64,000 nucleotides of DNA, from positions 451,501 through 515,500 of the forward strand of contig JAPFBL010000378.1 in the NCBI GenBank assembly GCA_026182355.1, in the 5' to 3' direction. A model generated the notes under the pieces. The model was not told the DNA's origin, made no database searches, and saw nothing but the letters and a program-made list of their open reading frames with translations. A program made the translations under genes and the position numbers. Below, one piece after another: positions 25,501 through 39,667 of the stretch. Every line of letters starts with the position of its first letter. Positions within the stretch are counted from its first letter, which is position 1. Origin of the DNA: Hermatobates lingyangjiaoensis. Lineage: Eukaryota > Arthropoda > Insecta > Hemiptera > Hermatobatidae.

Positions 25501-28484
25501 AAAACAGACTTTAAGTTTGCTGGTAGACTCTTCGAAATCAAAGATTCCCTGTGCAGAAAGCAGTGAGTAGAGACTATATTTGAATTTATTGCTTTAACTC
25601 GACTACAAAATCCCTTAATATTGCCACGCATGGCTGGAGCTCCATCAGTACAGATTCCTGCGCAATTTTCCCAGGATAATTTCCATTCTTCCAAATAAGA
25701 TGATACTGAATTAAATATGTCTTCTCCAGTTTCGTGACCAATAAGTTCCTTGCAGAATAAAAACTGATTTATTATTTCAGTGTCGTCAACAAAGCGAATA
25801 AATCCGATTAATTGGGCTTTGCCACTTATGTCAGTGGATTCGTCAATTTGCAGCGCAAAATTTTTTGTACTTAATTTCGCCGTCACTGCGTTCTCTATAA
25901 AACCTGACATATCTATAATTCTTCTTTTTATCGTATCGTCCGAAACGGGAATTTTTAGGACGTCTCGCTGCGCTTCATTGCCAAACATAATCTTAACAAT
26001 TTCTAAACATGCGGGCAAAATTAGCGATTCTGCGATATCATGCGGCTTTTGCTTCAATGCAATTAGTTCTGCCACTTTATAAGAAGCGATTTGCGCTTTA
26101 TCCGAAATTGTAACGCTCTTTCGAAAGCATGTTGCTTGCACTTCTTGATATTTCAGCAATCTTTTGAAATAATCTTTACCTTTCGAAGTTAGACAAGAAT
26201 GTTTTGTTGAAAGGTGTCGCTGTAACTTAGCTGGGACCATTGCACTGTTAGCCAATTTTTCACCACATACAATACATCTCGGAATAGGAACATCTTGACT
26301 ACCGCTCCATGTAAAACCAAACTTCAGATATTCTTCCGAATAATGCCGAACTGATTCGGATATCTTTTTACGTTTATTTTCGGCATTTTTGTTGCCTTGC
26401 ATATCTCCTTCAATTGAAGAAGACCTGCTTGTACTCGCCCCAACATTAACCTCACTTTCAGTCTTTCTTTTCAAAAAATTGTCCATATTTCAGATTTAAA
26501 AGTCTTGTATAAATGCTAAAATAAGCAACTAAAAAAGATAACAATACTGTTAAAACTACACAACTTGCATTTCATCTTACCAATTTCCAACAATATAATA
26601 TATATATATATATATATACAATAAAAAACACACTCACGAAAACTAGATATTTATAGTAAATTATGGCTGAACCGCAGATCGAAATTGCGCTTTTGTTATT
26701 TACGTACGAAGAAAGAGAAACAGCACGAAATCAACACTACGTAGCGCTCCCTGCGTTATCGAGTACACTAGAAATTTAGTGGTATTCCCCGGAGTAACTC
26801 CAAACGACGTAACTGCGTCGTTCGATAATTACACTGTTAATAGTTGTTTTCGCGGAGCCAATCCGGGACTAGTCCGGCGCCTGCGCAGTTTCAAGGAAAG
26901 CTCCCCCACCCTTTGGTGAGGTTGAGGAGGTTTTAACCTTCTCCGCGGGGAGCGCTAGAGAGTCAGGAAAGCGTTCGTGCTGACATTCAGTCCCAGACAA
27001 GTCCACGGCAGAGCATGCGCAGTATAACTTGTCAGTCGTCCACTCCGGACTAGTCAGGGACTATCTCCGCGAACATACCTAATATTATTGACTGTTCCGC
27101 GAAAATTTAGAATAATATTGAATATTTTTGCTAAATTTCAAATAATTAACAAAACTATGTAGTATTTATTTTATAGTAATAAAAAAATTACTGTTTCTTA
27201 TTATATTATATTCAAAATTTTCGCGGAACACCTGGGACAGCTTCGCGGAACACCAGTGTTCCGCGGAACGGCGGTTGAGAACCACTGCCTTAGGGTGTGT
27301 CCCTGAAGAGGACACACATAGGTCGAAAATTGATCCACTTGAAAATCCCGAAAGAACAATAAACTTACCTAGAACCCTGATACCAGTAGATGTTAGTTCT
27401 CAAGATTGCCAGAGAAGTACTCTCCTAATGATTAAGAGGCCAGAATAGCCTAGTGGCTTGCGTATTCGCCTCAGAACAGGTAGTTCCGTGGTTCAATACC
27501 CCTCTGGTCCTCGATTTATTCACATGGGAGCTGTTAAATTTGCGCATGTTGTCCCTCGGAGAGGACGTTAAGTCGTCGCTCCCGAGCCTGTGCGACGTAC
27601 AATGTCAGTTCATGTTATAGATCCCCCAAGTCTAAAATACATTTTAGTTAGGCAAAAAAATTTAGGACACGCAATGTAGAATCAACAGGTAATATTGCTC
27701 GACCAATGCTAAAACGAATGCCAAATAATAGATGACCCACAATTTCCGCCCCCCTAGAATAGCACTAAAAGGCTGAAATATGAAATATTTCATATTTAAG
27801 TTCCTTCTATCACTGAGACACGGGATAGTCAGTTCGCGGCACAAAAAAAGGTCTTTTTTTTGTGAGTACTTTATATGAATAAAAATTGAATTTTTTTCTT
27901 TCGTATTTGTACAATTTTGTCTGCATGGTTTTTTTTAATCTCTGTGATTTTGGCATTTTAAGAGGGCATATTCAGTCCCTCTCAAGAAAAAATTCTATTT
28001 TATTTATATATATTCTTTTTCTTTTTCAGAGAATTCGTTTCAAACTAAATATTACCCAATTTTTAACTCGCAGACTAAAAAACCATTGTAAGTACAGTAC
28101 TTTGGATGTATTAGTGTTGTTCATTTTAAAATTATTTATTATTAATATTATGCTTTTTTATTTCAGATGTGAAAACCTAAATCAAGTAGCGTAAGTATTG
28201 TTTTAATGTGACCTTTGTTTTAATAAACTTATCTATAGTATATTATAGTATAGTATACTATATAGTACTATAAACTTCTCCATATTATAACTCGTCTATA
28301 CTGAAACATACTATAGTATTCTATACTATCTTTAATAGTCATTGCATGGAACACTAGGTACTCAATATACATGAATAATAAGTGTTTTAGTGTAATTTAG
28401 GAATGTTACCAAAGTAAGGAATGCTACTAAAATTTACAAATATATATATATATATATATGTTGGATCGTATTTTCATCAAAAAA

Positions 28485-28518
<34 letters not shown>

Positions 28519-31500
28519 AGATCAAACCACAATATGAAATAGGAAAACAAGACTAAGACCTTTCAACCGTAACAAGCGGTCTTCGTCAGAATCCAAAACC
28601 CACTGAAACACTAGATGCAGAAAACATCTGGTGAGTGGTTGAGAAGAGTGGTATTTTAAAAGGGTGAAAGCACAGGAAAGGACTAATGTCCAGAAAGGGA
28701 TGTTTGGGGAAACAAAGGAGTACAATAAGAAAGAGTAAAAAACTATCCGCTAACTGTCAACCCTCTTTGAAGAGGCTATTGCCCTCGTGACGAAAGTATC
28801 AAGTTTGAAGAGACCGTTACTAATGTTTATAATATATGATCTATTAAATTTAATTAGAGACGATTCAGTAATATTTCTTAACAACATTGATTTTTCATAG
28901 GTAATAAATTTAGCTCCTGTCCAATCAATATGATGATTTTCATTTTTTATATGCAAGAATAAGGCACTACTTTTTTCCTGTCTACTTACGTTGTATTGGT
29001 GTTGTTTTACCATACACGTGTCTTTAATGATTTACCAGTTTGACCAATATAAATTTTATGTCAATTTTTGCACGGAATTTTATAAATACCACCACCGGAC
29101 TCCAATTCGCTGGGAGAGTTTTTAAATAAATCATATTTATTTATAGAATTCCTAATAAAATTGAATTCATTAGTGCCGACAATCAAATTGACAGTAGCCA
29201 ACTCACAGACAAATAGTTATTTATTTTTTTGTTAGCAAACTGTATGGGCTGCGTGGTTAGTTTTTAGTTTTTGACAGCCAACCAGAAGTCCTTTTTTCTC
29301 CTGATGACAACGAAGTTAAAATATTAAAGTGAGTTATGTTTCTATGTGTTCTTTTCTTCTAATCGTTTAATATATATTATATATATATATATATATAGTT
29401 TTCTCTTTCCTGTGTGAACTCTATATATATATATTGTTTTATGTTTAATTGATATTTCATTTGCAAATTGGTGTCCATTTAATTTTTTATTTTTTTATTT
29501 TTTTTTTAGTAGTAATTATTCAGATAAGAAGAAGAAGAATAAAATATTTTTGGGCAAAGGAGAAGATCAATACCAGATTGATAGTGGCCAGAAGAATTTA
29601 GCTGAAGTTTATTGTAGCGAATGTAACTTGTTTTATACCCATGGTTGCCCTGAAGATGAAATTATCCATAAGAAACATCATTCTTCAAATCCTTTATTTA
29701 CTTATATCGTAAGTAAGAAGTTAAAGATTTATTAACCATCATATATGTAATGCTAGAGAGCAGCACGTATATAAATGTAGTATCAACGTCCAAACAACAG
29801 TAAGAACTCAGAAAAAAAAAACTAAGATTTTCAAGCGTATTATTATTATTTGAGGGTGACTATAGCACTGCGTCTTAAAAAAACTATTGTACTTCCCCTC
29901 TTCTGTACTAAAGTACCCCAGCAGTTTGGTTCAACGCCTTCAAGAAGCTCAGCACTTTTGCTGGTTCCAGCTGTAAAGTTTTTCTATGGTTTTGTTGAGT
30001 GTCCCGAAGCACCTACCTCTGTGCACCAATGTGTCCTTACAGTCAGTCAGCAGGTGCAATGGTGTTTCTTCCTCTTCTTTGCAGGATCTGCATAAACCAA
30101 CATTGATAATTCCAATTCAGGCTCCCTTCGTTTCGGGAGAAAGTAACTTCCTTTCTCCTTTTTTGGGTTCTCAGGTTGGCTTCCACTAGTTAGCGCTTTT
30201 GGACCTCTGTGCTTCCGGAGGATGGTCTCCGGACTTCCTTCTCCTTAGTATCATAGTGGAGAAAATCCCTGAAGCTGTTACGGGTGGTATTTTGTCTGCT
30301 CCGGCAGAGCACCGCATACCAGAGTTTTCTTTTTTCTTTTTTAAATTCTTTTTGAAACATGCTCCACACAAGGTATTACGTGTTGTACTATTTTTTACAA
30401 TAATATATATATTTTGCATACCAGAGTAAGGCTATTTACTCAAGGGGGTCGCCTGGAACCCTTGAGGCTCCGTACGAAATACAGTAACCCCTGTATCATC
30501 CATCCTTCCGTACGGATCGCATACCATCTTAGATTGGGACTGGAATAAGAGAAGAGGATTTGGGAAGTTGAAAGGGTTGTGAAACGAAGGTTGTCAGGCC
30601 CAGCCCCTGGCCACCATCTCCTCCTCCTCTTTCATTTGTCCCTGCATATAGCTGAATAACGGTAATTTCACGAAGGCCTAAAGTCGGAGTTGAGTGCTAG
30701 AGGCAATTAGAGACGCATAATCACTCCATTACTACGTTATTCAACCGTAACAACCGGTCTTCGTCAAATTCAAATATCAATGAAGATTGACTCTGACGAA
30801 CACCGCTTGTTTCGATTGAATGATCTTTGTCTTTTTTCTGATTTCTTAATTTGGTTTAGAAGTTGATTTTTCACGTGTTTATTGTCAAATCTTGTTATAA
30901 CTGTAATATATCCAACGAAATGTTCCAAATTAGAAATCTCGAGTGGTATACACTCATTTTTACTGTGTCATAATAAACAGTAATCATAGAATTAGATAGG
31001 TAACAATAGCTTGGTTACTTTAGGTTGCAGTGGCAGGTTCTACAAGAGAACACAAACATATACGAGGTGTGAAAAAAGAATAAGGACACTTTTGGAATTT
31101 CGCGAGTTCTATATATTCAAATTTAAAAAAAGAACTTTGTTGTTTTGTTGGTACACTTGTCACGGTCATATGTTCACAGTTTTTACTATAACAGCATGTG
31201 TTGTTTTTATTTGAGAGGCATTAAGGCTAGACTCGTGTTTGGCGTGCTCGGCGATTTTTTGATGTTTGAAAACAAATTACGTGTGGAATAGCTAAAAACC
31301 AATTATAAATAATTTTTTTGCTCTAGTTGACTCACGTTACTCCACTATACGAGTTAAGTGCTCAAAAATATTTCAAAAGTTTTTGAGCACTTTGAATGTT
31401 TCCAGACATTCAAACATGACTAACGTCTTCACCACCAGTATGCCAAGTCAGTGAGTCTATTTCTAAAAGTCACTCAAATATAGGGACACTGATCAAAAGG

Positions 31501-32952
31501 CAAGGTCAGTTTTTAAATTTCGCGCGCTCTGCTCACGCTTAATTTAAATTTTTTTTATTGTGTTGGTACACTTGTTACGATCATATATTCAGTTTTGGCT
31601 ATGTGGTATTTAAAAAGCTCCTTAATAGTCCGAACCATTTTTCAAAAATTGAAATTTTTCAATTAAATACGTATTTAAAAGGTATGCAAAAATACATACG
31701 AAAACAAACAGAACGAAATAATCTTTTAAAATATATTGGGACAAAAATGAAAAGGGAACTCTCTGGTACTTGTATTGAAAGCCACAAATAATCCTTCAAA
31801 GAGTTGCAGGTTGACCAACCAACTGATCATATGATCGTAACGAGTGTACTAACACAACAACAAAAAATTTAAATTACGTGTGTGCAGAGTGCGCGAAATT
31901 TAAAAAAGTATCTTTACCTTTTGATCAATGTCCCTATATTTGAGTGACTTTTAGAAATCGACTAACTGATCTGGCATACTGGTGGTGAAGACGTTAGTCA
32001 TGTTGAATGTCTGGAACATTCAACTCACCTTATATCATTATGCACATGACTTTCATTTATAATGCTGATCATAGAATATACGTCATAATGTATTTATTTC
32101 AGAATGAATTGTAATGCTGCCTAATTACGATGACTTTGATTTGTATAGCTGTAGTTTAATTACATCAATTGGATATGCCCAATTATCTATTTGATACAGC
32201 TCATTAGTAGTTCCTTGTTGAAATATTTACAAATACACAATAATTTAGAAATTTAAATATTTATATACCTATATTTGGGGTAAGGTGTTAGTGTGTCTCA
32301 TTGGGGGACGGTTTTCCGGGGTTTTACTAGAAAAAAGGTAATTTTTTAAAAGAAAGAAGTAAAGGTATGTAGATGAAATAGTTTATTTAACTCGTCATAG
32401 TCTATTAAATGTTAATTAGTGCTGTCATAGTGACGTAATCATTTCAGAATGAATTGAAATGCTCTCTAATTATGATGACTTTGATTTATAGTTTAATTAC
32501 AGCATATCAATTTGATACGCTCATTAGTAGATACCAATTAAGGCTTACAAACATATATTGTACAAGAAGACATTTTCTTTTGCATAATAGTATAGATATC
32601 AAACGTAAGGTTGTCCGCCGATGGACCTTTCCAAGTATAATTTAATATTGAATAATAAACTTTGTTTGTTGTGTTTAGGGTTGGAAAAACGAAAGAGTTG
32701 TCGGTCTACAAGAGAATGACAAGATAATCTCTGTGATGAAGAACGACAGTAAGAGCTGGTGGAGAAAGGTCAAGAATATCGTGTCATACATAGACGAAGA
32801 GCTTGGGTTTCCGAGTATACCTTTAGACGAACTGCGAGACCCTCAGGTATTCTAAACCAACATCATCAATTCTTATCATTTAATTCGTTCTACTTTATTA
32901 TTAATTGTTGGACACCCATCACTTCGCCGACGGATATAATAATTTTTTGATT

Positions 32953-32983
<31 letters not shown>

Positions 32984-33135
32984 TAATTAAAGTTACAGCT
33001 AGAGAACACAAGAAAAAGGACGAACACTCACGAATCTCGATAATTTCGGCGTCTTGCCGTCTTCAGGAGAGTAGAAAGAAAGAAAATAAAAGGAGAAAGA
33101 ATGAAGGAACGGAGACGTAAATGCGTCCACTGGCC

Positions 33136-33175
<40 letters not shown>

Positions 33176-36100
33176 GTACATATATATATATATATTAAAT
33201 TTATTATTTATTTATTTTTTTATTATATTTGAGGCGCTATTTTTGAAAGTGGAATAAGTCCATTCCTAATAGTTATAATTAAAACAACTTTCTTATTGCA
33301 ATTATTATTGATTATTTTGACTGCACTGCGCACTGTATTTACCATGAATACTTCACTAAACTAGTAGTAAAAGACAAATAATTTCAAAAACATAAGTTTT
33401 TGTTTTTTGTTATATTAACGAAGTTATTTACATTATACACTTGTTTATTCATATCGCTTTTTTAATATAACTAATATTAACTCTTAATGAATTTGATTAC
33501 TCGAGTATTTAAATGGCTTCATTATTACTTTTTGCATGAAAAATCCATTTTAGTCCAGCTAATGTTCTATAAAGACATAGACTTAAATTTATTCTAGTTT
33601 ATATTTTTTGTAATACGTTATTTTTTTAAAATGGTATAAGTATATTGTGAGCTAACGAAATCTTGTATAAAAAAACTTGTTTAAAAAAAAAATTATTATT
33701 ATTTCATAATAAAATCAAAAAGGTATATATAGATTAACGTTTGCCAATATTTTTAAATTAACTCAAATGAAAGCCCTTAATTTTCTAAAAAAATAATACA
33801 TACATAAATAAAAATACATACATACATAAAATCAAATAAAAAATAAAAATAAATAAATAAATACATAAAAAAATTGGACTTATACCACTTTCAAAAATAA
33901 CAGCTCACTTTTGATTTTATTTATTTTCCAGTATTTATTTGCTTATTCTTTCCTCTTTCGTGTTTCCTCGTTTTTACTATGAGTTTGTTCTATCATATTT
34001 TAATTTCCTACACACTTATTCTTAATTAGTTTCCTATTTATATCTTTGTATATATAGTCTCTACGTTTTATTTACTATTACAGCTGTATTTTAGTGAATT
34101 GCATTTATTTATTTTTTCATTCCTTTATTATTATTTATGATTAATTCATTTTGTTTTTTTTATAGCTTATGATTATTTTTATTTCATTTATATATTTTTT
34201 CCTACATTTTATTTTATCTTTATTTCCTTTTTCTATTATATTTTCTTTTGTTTGTTTGTTTTTCTTTTATATATATATAAACTAGAATTTAAAAAAGAAC
34301 ACATAGAAAGGAAACCACTGAACTCACTACTATATTTCGATGTCCTCGTCTTCAGGAAAAGAAGTGAATCGCTCCAAAGGCTGATAACGACTGACTTGGC
34401 GTTCGAACTGAAGCACTCAAACAGTGTAGCCAACTTTCGGAGGAAAGGTAGACAGGGAAGATAAAGAGATAAAAGCCAAATAAAAATTAAAAAATGAAAA
34501 CATTTAACTAAAATAAAATTAAAAGCTGATAAGAACTTAAAAAAAAAAAAATCAACGATTGAGGTTAAGCCCAGGAGCCGATCTACCGCCCAGAAGACTA
34601 ATAAGTGCTTCTTCTGAAGCTCTCAGAGTAACTTTCGAATTAGTCTGATCAATCTGCCTCAGGACCTGTACACGGAAACAGTCATTAAAACTGAGTCCGT
34701 GAGAACTGGCATGAGTAGCAACGGGAAGGTCACTGCGTTTGCCAACGGATGACCTGTGATTATTCATACGCAGGCTTAGCTTGGTGGAAGCCAAACCCAC
34801 ATAAAAAGAATCACACTGGGTGCAATCCAAACGGTAAACGCAGTTACCAGAGGTACAGGAGGTCTTGTGAGAGATAGGGTAGGTGCGTTTACTATGGACA
34901 GAGGTAAAGGAAGGAACAGGATTGATGATAGGACAAGTAAGACATCCACGACGTCCACATTGAACCATACCACCAGCAGTTTTTGGAGGCTTAGGAGAAG
35001 GATGTGAGAGAAGATAGATTGAAGATTAGCAGGTTTGCGATAGGAAATGGAAGGTGGCTCACTAAAGACTGAAGAAGTACAGGAGGAAGAAGAAAGTATA
35101 GGAAAAACTCCCTGACAACTGCACCCAGCCTATGAGCACCAGGAAAATAAGTGGTGATGAGGAAATTCGCAGTCACTGCGATCCCTCCTAGGACCTGAAT
35201 TATGATGAACGTCTGCAGGGACTATACGGTTGTTAATGAAATTAGAAGGATATCCTCGGTCAGAAAATTTCTGTTACAAACTTTCGTACTGCTTATCTAA
35301 ATTTCTGATTTATCTTCTCCTAATTCTAAAATTGAATTGAAGACTAGATTGCCCGAAAATTTGAGTTTGTATGTGTGTTTCTTTATTCTGTGTATGTTAC
35401 TCTTCTTGAATTTTGAACTCGTGTATGTATATATATATATGACTGGGATATTCTAACAGCCGCATACTTGGGCTCATATATACCTACAAAATACTCGATT
35501 TCTATTGCTCATATCTAAATTAATCATATATCTGTCCCCGGACAACTCATAGAGACCAATATATATATTATATCATTCACTTCTTCTCCTGAGGACGACC
35601 GCCATTACGGTCGAAATATTGAAAAGTGAGTCTTTGTTGTGTTTCAGTTTATGTGTCACTGCTTATTTTAATTGTTATTTGTCCTGCCGGACCGTTTTTC
35701 GTTTATTGGTGTTATATATATATATAAATATTCAAATATCCAAATATCGGACCACATATATAATCCTATTTTTCTTTCTTATCGAGGGTGGTTTTTGCCT
35801 AATCGCAACACTCAAATTAAACCGACGTTTCGTCTATATTTGTAGACTCTTCAGGGCTACATCAATTACAGAGTTTTGTTACTATAAAGACCAAGGTAAT
35901 TATAGTCCACCTCAAACTCATGTAATATAATTATGTTTCAGGATATAGAAATTAAACTGTATTGATGTATTCCTGAAGATGACTACAAATATAGACGAAA
36001 CGTTCGGTTTAGAAGGTGTTGCATTATTGAAGCTAGACCAAACCTCGATAAGGAAAGAAAAATTAAGTGATATATATATTTACTTATATGCAGATGAATG

Positions 36101-37299
36101 CAAATAAACACGTGATACAATCAATGAAAACAAATCACAAGGAAAAAAAGAAAACAGATTAGAAAAAACTCTGAGGCCTTTCAATTTATGTCATCAGAGA
36201 GCAAACAAGGAACTAGAAGGTAACATCAAAGGTATGTACAAGGAAGGTAACTCCTTTCGGGTTAACTTTCGCCTTGTAGCACCCTAGAGTTACCTTATGT
36301 CTTCCCACCTTAAATTCACGTCCCATCTCCTCACTAAATTAAAGCCTCTCATTTTCATGATTTTCTGTTCGTATTTGAACTGATTTGAACCCTGTCATAA
36401 AGTAAATATAATCACTCCGCGCAAAATAACTCGAGAGGGAACGGGATCGAGGTGGCGGGACGTGACATGGAGGGCTCCATTTCAACTACTGCCCTGACGT
36501 TGGTAATTGACCGACTGAGGTCCCCCACCTCTCATTCTATTCCCCCACCTCTCCTCTTTCGAGCGGTGTTGCCGGATTTGGCAAAAACCACTCCTACCGC
36601 CCTACAGACCAAAACGGAACTTATTTTCTGGACGACCCTCGTATTTAACACTATTTTTCTTTCTTATCGAGGTTTGGTCTAGCTTCAGTAATACAACAAC
36701 TTTAAACCGACGTTTCGTCTATATTTGTAGACATCTTCAGGGCTACATCAATACAGAGTTTTGTTACTATAACATGAAACCAAGGTAATTATGGTATGTA
36801 TATTAATTAAATTATGTAATATAATTATGTTTCATGATATAGAAATTAAACTGTATTGATGTATTCCTGAAGATGACTACAAATATAGACGAAACGTCGG
36901 CTTAAAGGTGTTGCATTATTGAAGCTAGACCAAACCTCGATAAGAAAGAAAAATAGTGATATATATATTTACTTATATGCAGATGAATCACAATAAACAC
37001 GTGATACAATCAATGAAAACAAACCACAAGGAAAAAAAAGAAAACAGATAGAAAAAATGCTCTGAGGCCTTTCAATTTATGTCATCAGAGAGCAAACAAG
37101 GTAAGAACTAGAAGGTAACATCAAAGGTATGTACAAGGAAGGTAACTCCTTGTACATGCGGTTACCTTCCTTGTACACACCTTTGATGTTACCTTCTAGT
37201 TCTTACCTTGTTTGCTCTCTGATGACATAAATTGAAAGGCCTCAGAGCATTTTTTCTATCTGTTTTCTTTTTTTTCCTTGTGGTTTGTTTTCATATTTA

Positions 37300-37333
<34 letters not shown>

Positions 37334-37557
37334 TCGTTACGATGGTGACCAATAGGAGAGTAGAGTTTGTAGATCAATGAGTGCGGTTCTTAGAAAGACC
37401 CAGTAACCCGCTGCCAAGCGAAGTCGCCGTTATTCCGTCAATGGGTATGGAGGTTGCACAGTCCCTCTGTGATATAAGAATATTGGCAGAAAACATTAGC
37501 CTCCCTTTGCACTATCGGAACGAATCATAGATCCTTTCCGCGGACAACTCATAGAGA

Positions 37558-37608
<51 letters not shown>

Positions 37609-37868
37609 GAAAAAAGACAACAAATAGAAGAAGCGAGAAAACTTACTGGGTCGATATTTCGAACTGAAGTTCGTCGTCAGGGAGAAGAAGGGAGAATGAC
37701 TCATTCTCTGCCAGCGCGAGTGGACGCACGTGCCTCTTCCTCTTCCCTTCTTCTCCCTGACGACGAACTTCAGTTCGAAATATCGACCCAGTAAGTTTTC
37801 TCGCTTCTTCTATTTGTTGTCTTTTTTCACTTATATATCCGTCCTTTTTGGACCGTTTTAATATTTTG

Positions 37869-37942
<74 letters not shown>

Positions 37943-38393
37943 TTCGAGATTAACAAAGAGCAAACCACAAAGTAGGGAAACACACTTACAGACTCAAATT
38001 TTCGGGTAATCCGTCTTCAGGAGAAAAGAGAATGGGAGACCAAGCACGTTGTAGACGCAACGGCCAGTAACCAACCCGGCCCCTCCTATTCTCTTTTCTC
38101 CTGAAGACGGATTACCCGAAAATTTGAGTCTGTAAGTGTATTTCCCTACTTTGTGGTTTGCTGTTTGTTAATCTCGAACTCGTATTGTGTCCAGTTTGGA
38201 TCGTATTTCGTTTTATCAGTGAATTATATATATATATATATATATATAATAAAATAAAAAACGAAGGAAACACACAGAAAGACACAGACATAACTCACAT
38301 CGATATCGATGTGAGTTATGTCTGTGTCTTTCTGTGTGTTTCCTTCGTTTTTTATTTTATTGTAAAAAAGTCCGCTGGACCGTTTCTTTTAAT

Positions 38394-38438
<45 letters not shown>

Positions 38439-38646
38439 ATTTCACATAAACACGTGAAACAACAATCAATGATCAAACCACAATAAGAAATGGGAAAACA
38501 AGACTAAGATCTTTCAACCGTAACAAGCGGTCTTCGTCAGAGTCAAAAACCCAACTGCCCATAAGTTGGGTTTTTGACTCTGACGAAGACCGCTTGTTAC
38601 GGTTGAAAGATCTTAGTCTTGTTTTCCCATTTCTTATTGTGGTTTG

Positions 38647-38686
<40 letters not shown>

Positions 38687-39624
38687 TGTATTTATAAAGC
38701 GTATATGAGCACTGAGTATAAACAGGAAGAACGAGCCCTTAGGAAATTAATTTATAACAATGTTGAACCGACTAACGAAGGTGACGCACTGAATATCACC
38801 ATCTACTACAAGAGTAAAAGGACTCAAAACTTGCTAGTTTCAAACCATCCGAGAGTTGACGTATCAGACCTCAATCGTAGTCACCTAGTGTACCAATACA
38901 CTTGCACCACAGGGAACTGTGCAGCCCTGCCCTCTAGGTACATCGGGATGACTAGGACGAAACTGTCAAGACGTCTGACTCTCCATCTCACGACAGGAGC
39001 ACCAAGGAACCATGCAGAAGAGGCACATGGTATTCCCCTGTCTAGGCAGAACCTGGTTGAGGGTACTACCATCCTACATGTTAATAGCGATTTCAATAGA
39101 CTTAAAATCTTAGAAGCTCTGTACATTAAAGACTTGTCACCTAGTTTAAATGTACAAAGTAATGACTTCAATGTAATTCCTAGTTTAAAGAATATAGATA
39201 ATTTTTTTAAATTAGTTAGAAAAGAGGGCGATGACCGAGTTCGGTTGAGTTGAAGGGCCATAAGTTTTTTGTTGACCCGCACTCACCCCTACTCCACCCT
39301 CACCACCAACTTTCACTTCGACAGAATAGCAGTGTTCAAACGCCAAAGTAGTTAGTAATATGTATATTTAGTTAATATAAGTAGTTTGAGAACCTGATGA
39401 TGACCCATGGGGCCGAAAGCTTGTTATGTTAGTTTAATCTAGTGTAGTGATTTATTAAGTATAGTTATCCCCAGTGAAGTGTTTATTTAGTGTTTCAGCC
39501 TTCTGAATGTCTTATGCTAGTTTGCTTTGACAATTATCACCTGCTCAAAAGAAAATTGTAAGAAAAATAGAAGCTATAAGTAGGAAAATCCTGAATGCAG
39601 AATCGTGAATATATATCAATTGCA

Positions 39625-39667
<43 letters not shown>

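Larger units (their letters stand above)
37600..38660. repeat. Run of four palindromic units separated by (TA)n
   Basis: In order: AUAU family pair (about 37610-37840), family B pair (37940-38185, CCGAAAATTTGAG), a short palindrome without a core (38245-38350, ACACAGAAAGACACAGACAT arms) and a family C pair (38450-38650). Each is an inverted duplicate with a small centre and is flanked by 20-55 bp of (TA)n. This is the densest stretch of the pattern. Confidence 0.88.
38690..39440 (+). mobile_element. Penelope-like element, second lineage, 5'-truncated
   Basis: Starts directly after a (TA)n tract, carries one GIY-YIG ORF (38705-39253), about 135 bp of 3' UTR and a hammerhead-like core at 39391-39425. 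Its protein is clearly different from the 34552/44016 lineage, so at least two or three PLE lineages coexist here. Confidence 0.83.

Noticed and set aside
27662..28194. ORFs 27662-27844 and 27886-28194 around exons 8-9
   Set aside because: The real reading frame through exons 8 and 9 differs; these frames read intron sequence.
36452..36682. 76-codon ORF in a GC-richer stretch
   Set aside because: No domain, no splice connection, starts inside unrelated sequence. Kept only as an undefined stretch.
38158..38436. ORFs with long IYIYIY runs (also at 33000, 48550, 57570, 57900, 58405, 61191)
   Set aside because: These are translations of (TA)n tracts joined to palindromic repeats. No conserved protein.
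38881..39282. 133-codon minus-strand ORF
   Set aside because: Antisense shadow of the PLE GIY-YIG ORF, which has the recognisable motifs.
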